Source of the DNA: an uncultured Clostridium sp.
GTDB lineage: Bacteria > Bacillota > Clostridia > Peptostreptococcales > Peptostreptococcaceae
Reading direction: 5' to 3'
DNA length: 42,975 nucleotides
Assembly (NCBI GenBank): GCA_945871955.1
Contig: CAMBXR010000022.1
Span: forward strand, 1-42,975
Shown: positions 41,106-42,975 of the stretch, in pieces
Layout of the letters: every line of letters starts with the position of its first letter
Numbering within the stretch: the first letter of the stretch is position 1
The notes under the pieces: generated by a model
Databases searched by the model: none
Told to the model about the DNA's origin: nothing
The model's input: only the letters and a program-made list of their open reading frames with translations
Made by a program: the position numbers and the translations under genes

Positions 41106-41788
41106 ACAAAGAAAATATAATTTCAATAAAGAATATAAATAAACAATTCAATAATAAAGTTATTTTTGAAGATTTTAATATAGATTTTTATGAAAATCAG
41201 GTGAACTGTATTATTGGTAAATCTGGATGTGGGAAGAGCACACTTTTAAATATTATTAGTGGGATTATAAAAAATGATGATGAGAAATTTGAAACAATTG
41301 AAAAATATGGAGTAAGCTATATATTTCAAGATGATAGATTGATTGATTGGCTAACAGTAGGTGAAAATATTACTTTAGTAGTAAAAAAATTGTACAATAA
41401 AAAGAAATGCGATGACTTATGTAATAAATACTTGAGTTTAGTTGGAATAAAAGAATATAAAAATTACTACCCTCAAATGCTAAGTGGAGGCCTTAGACAA
41501 AGGGTAAATATTGCAAGGGCTTTTATTTATCCATCAAAAATTATTATAATGGATGAACCTTTTAAATCAATAGATGTAATTAATAAAGAAATAATAATGA
41601 ATAATTTTAGAAAAATCATAGAAAAAGAAAAAAGAACTGTATTATTTGTAACTCATGATATAGATGAGGCACTTTTATTGTCGGATAAAATATATGTCCT
41701 GGGAAAATTACCAGTTGAAATAAAGAAAGTTTTTGACAGTAAAGATACTACAAAAGAAGAAGTGTATAACCTAATCAAAAAAGGATAA
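41093..41788 (+). CDS. ABC transporter ATPase (SsuB/TauB-type)
   Basis: A 231-residue ATPase. Walker A is GKSGCGKST (42-50), the Q-loop lies in YIFQDDRLIDWLTVGENI, the signature is LSGGLRQRVNIARA, Walker B is IIIMDEPF and the switch His is in VTHDIDEALLLSDKIYV. This DDRL-type Q-loop and the D-loop pattern are typical of the SsuB/TauB/NrtD group. The start is ATG 41093 (9 bases after AAGGAG); a longer open frame from 41018 lies inside the permease gene and is spurious. It overlaps the permease by 13 bases. Confidence 0.92.
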   Translation: MEKVNKENIISIKNINKQFNNKVIFEDFNIDFYENQVNCIIGKSGCGKSTLLNIISGIIKNDDEKFETIEKYGVSYIFQDDRLIDWLTVGENITLVVKKLYNKKKCDDLCNKYLSLVGIKEYKNYYPQMLSGGLRQRVNIARAFIYPSKIIIMDEPFKSIDVINKEIIMNNFRKIIEKEKRTVLFVTHDIDEALLLSDKIYVLGKLPVEIKKVFDSKDTTKEEVYNLIKKG

Positions 41789-41815
41789 TCACATATTTTT
41801 ATGGATTATCCCTTT
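41780..41815 (+). terminator. Hairpin after the ABC importer
   Basis: An 8-bp perfect core stem (41783-41790 with 41804-41811) with a 13-base loop and a short T tail. It overlaps the ATPase stop codon. Confidence 0.5.
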
Positions 41816-41876
41816 AAATGATAATATTTTTTATTTGAGTCAGTAGTTTCCTCAATTGGAAACATATTAAATTTTA

Positions 41877-42975
41877 TTAATCTATAATATTTCCATATAG
41901 AACTGGATAATAAAGTAAACTAGTTGTATTAGGATTGAAGTCAGAAATTTTAACGCGTCCAACACCTTCTGAAATTGAGCTAGTCGATTCTATCATTTTT
42001 CCATCGCCTATATATATGGCAATATGGTGAACATGATATTTTATACCATCAACCAATTCTACTCTATTACAAGTTTCACCATTTTTAACTGAGTTGCAAT
42101 TTTCATTATTATATAAAATTAAATCTCCAGGTTTAATATTTTTGAAATCGATTTTTTTATTATTTTCTAAAACATACTGAGCTTGTTTATTAGACTTAAG
42201 TCCATTTAAACTATTAATACCTACAGAATCATAACAATAAGCTGCAAAAGTATTACATCTATATTGTCCAGCACTTGTACCATAAGTTACTCCTAGCTTT
42301 GTAAAACCATTGAATATTAAATTAGTTCTTATATCATCTTTATATTCAGGAACTATACTCATATCAGTACAAATACCATTATTATCGAAAGCAAAGTTAA
42401 TATTTGCATAAGTTATATTATCATTTTTTAACATTTTATAATTGTTAGTATTGAAATAATATAATTTATCATCAAAAGATTGTAAACCACTAAGAGCATA
42501 AGAATATTTATTATGGAAATAATATGTATCATTGCCTAGAGTTTTAAATCCTGAAATAGCATTATAGTCCTTATCATCAAAATAATAAAGCTTATTATTA
42601 ACTACTTTTAATCCTGAAATAGCAGCGCCACTTGAGTAATCAAAGTAATATCTGTTATTATTGATATTTTTATATCCTTTTGCCATAACACCATCTTTAT
42701 CAAAGTAGTAAAGTTTATTGTCTATGATTTCAAAGTTATCCTTAAGTACATCTCCATCACTTAGGAAATAGTAAGTAGATCCATCAGTTGTTTTTCGAAG
42801 ACCAGTTAACATTCTACCAGTAGTTTTAGAGAAATAGTATTTTTTATTGTTGATTTCTTTAAGACCACCTTTAAATACATCCCCACTACTTAAGAAATAA
42901 TAAGTATAATTATCATTGGCTTTTCGAAGACCAGTTAACATTCTACCAGTAGTTTTAGAGAAATAGTATTTTTTA
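41877..42975 (-). CDS. Cell-wall NlpC/P60 hydrolase with YYF-type wall-binding repeats (partial at right edge)
   Basis: The C-terminal 366 or so codons of a larger secreted protein, read on the minus strand; the frame stays open to base 42974, so the N-terminus lies outside. The visible first part has about nine repeats of roughly 20 residues with a YYF core (KKYYFSKTTGRMLTGLRK, NKLYYFDKDGVMAKGYKN), as in clostridial toxins and choline-binding-like surface proteins, which attach to wall polymers. The final 150 residues are an NlpC/P60-type peptidase: the catalytic Cys is in YRCNTFAAYC (CNTF in place of the more usual DCSGF) and the His in HHIAIYIGDGKM. A terminator is not obvious downstream. 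Confidence 0.88.
   Translation of the reverse strand, partial: KKYYFSKTTGRMLTGLRKANDNYTYYFLSSGDVFKGGLKEINNKKYYFSKTTGRMLTGLRKTTDGSTYYFLSDGDVLKDNFEIIDNKLYYFDKDGVMAKGYKNINNNRYYFDYSSGAAISGLKVVNNKLYYFDDKDYNAISGFKTLGNDTYYFHNKYSYALSGLQSFDDKLYYFNTNNYKMLKNDNITYANINFAFDNNGICTDMSIVPEYKDDIRTNLIFNGFTKLGVTYGTSAGQYRCNTFAAYCYDSVGINSLNGLKSNKQAQYVLENNKKIDFKNIKPGDLILYNNENCNSVKNGETCNRVELVDGIKYHVHHIAIYIGDGKMIESTSSISEGVGRVKISDFNPNTTSLLYYPVLYGNIID
42792..42846. repeat. Long direct repeat, copy 1, within the wall-binding region
   Basis: A 55-base block identical to 42921-42975, spaced 129 bases (43 codons, two wall-binding repeats) apart. The second copy reaches the window end, so the identity probably extends beyond it. 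Confidence 0.9.
42921..42975. repeat. Long direct repeat, copy 2, within the wall-binding region
   Basis: Identical to 42792-42846 over all 55 bases visible before the edge. Confidence 0.9.

Noticed and set aside
42477-42975. CRISPR-like array from the regularly spaced repeats
   Set aside because: The repeats are coding wall-binding modules in one frame, not identical short repeats with unique spacers.

Overview
The window is about 43 kb of very AT-rich DNA. AGA dominates the arginine codons, Shine-Dalgarno (SD) sites are strong, intergenic spaces are short, and many genes end in intrinsic terminators. Together with the gene families this indicates a low-GC anaerobic Firmicute of class Clostridia, most likely a member of the Peptostreptococcaceae related to Clostridioides, Romboutsia or Paraclostridium. 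The genus is an inference from family content and a serC-like/serA/DUF1015 gene order I associate with that group. No rRNA, tRNA, CRISPR array or prophage was seen. The one clear mobile element is an IS256-family insertion sequence.

Left part (1-15.3 kb): a 55-residue orphan membrane peptide; a YfcE-like phosphodiesterase; a Fur-boxed siderophore ABC importer (two permeases, ATPase, and a binding protein under its own Fur box); an exported alpha/beta hydrolase; a two-gene AmmeMemoRadiSam module of unknown function; a formate/nitrite-family channel and a TauE/SafE-family permease; sigma-54 (rpoN); a two-gene short-form chromate transporter; sfsA; and a four-S1-domain RNA-binding protein.

Middle part (15.3-29 kb): a PHP-domain phosphoesterase; the IS256-family element, whose transposase ribosome site is locked in a hairpin built from its own terminal repeat; a CPBP membrane protease; ftsH; an AI-2E-family permease; a serine-biosynthesis operon (class V aminotransferase, 3-phosphoglycerate dehydrogenase, DUF1015); a sugar O-acetyltransferase pseudogene broken by a nonsense codon; an EamA exporter; and a GntP permease.

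Right part (29-43 kb): a YgiQ radical SAM protein; a LacI-type regulator divergent from deoC with a perfect 18-bp operator-like palindrome; a Crp/Fnr regulator divergent from an orphan BMP (nucleoside-type) lipoprotein; a small NlpC/P60 hydrolase; a three-gene operon for exported TasA/camelysin-like proteins preceded by an unusually GC-rich structured leader; an NMT1/SsuA-type ABC importer whose first gene is coupled to a 13-codon leader peptide inside a terminator-like hairpin; and a repeat-rich cell-wall NlpC/P60 protein that runs off the right edge.

The points most worth following are: three places where a strong SD faces only an ATA (or ATC) codon; the structured leader before the TasA-like operon; the leader-peptide hairpin of the ABC importer; the uncharacterised AmmeMemoRadiSam pair; and the self-locking IS256 hairpin. 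No single wholly new defence-type or enzymatic system is evident; most genes belong to known families.
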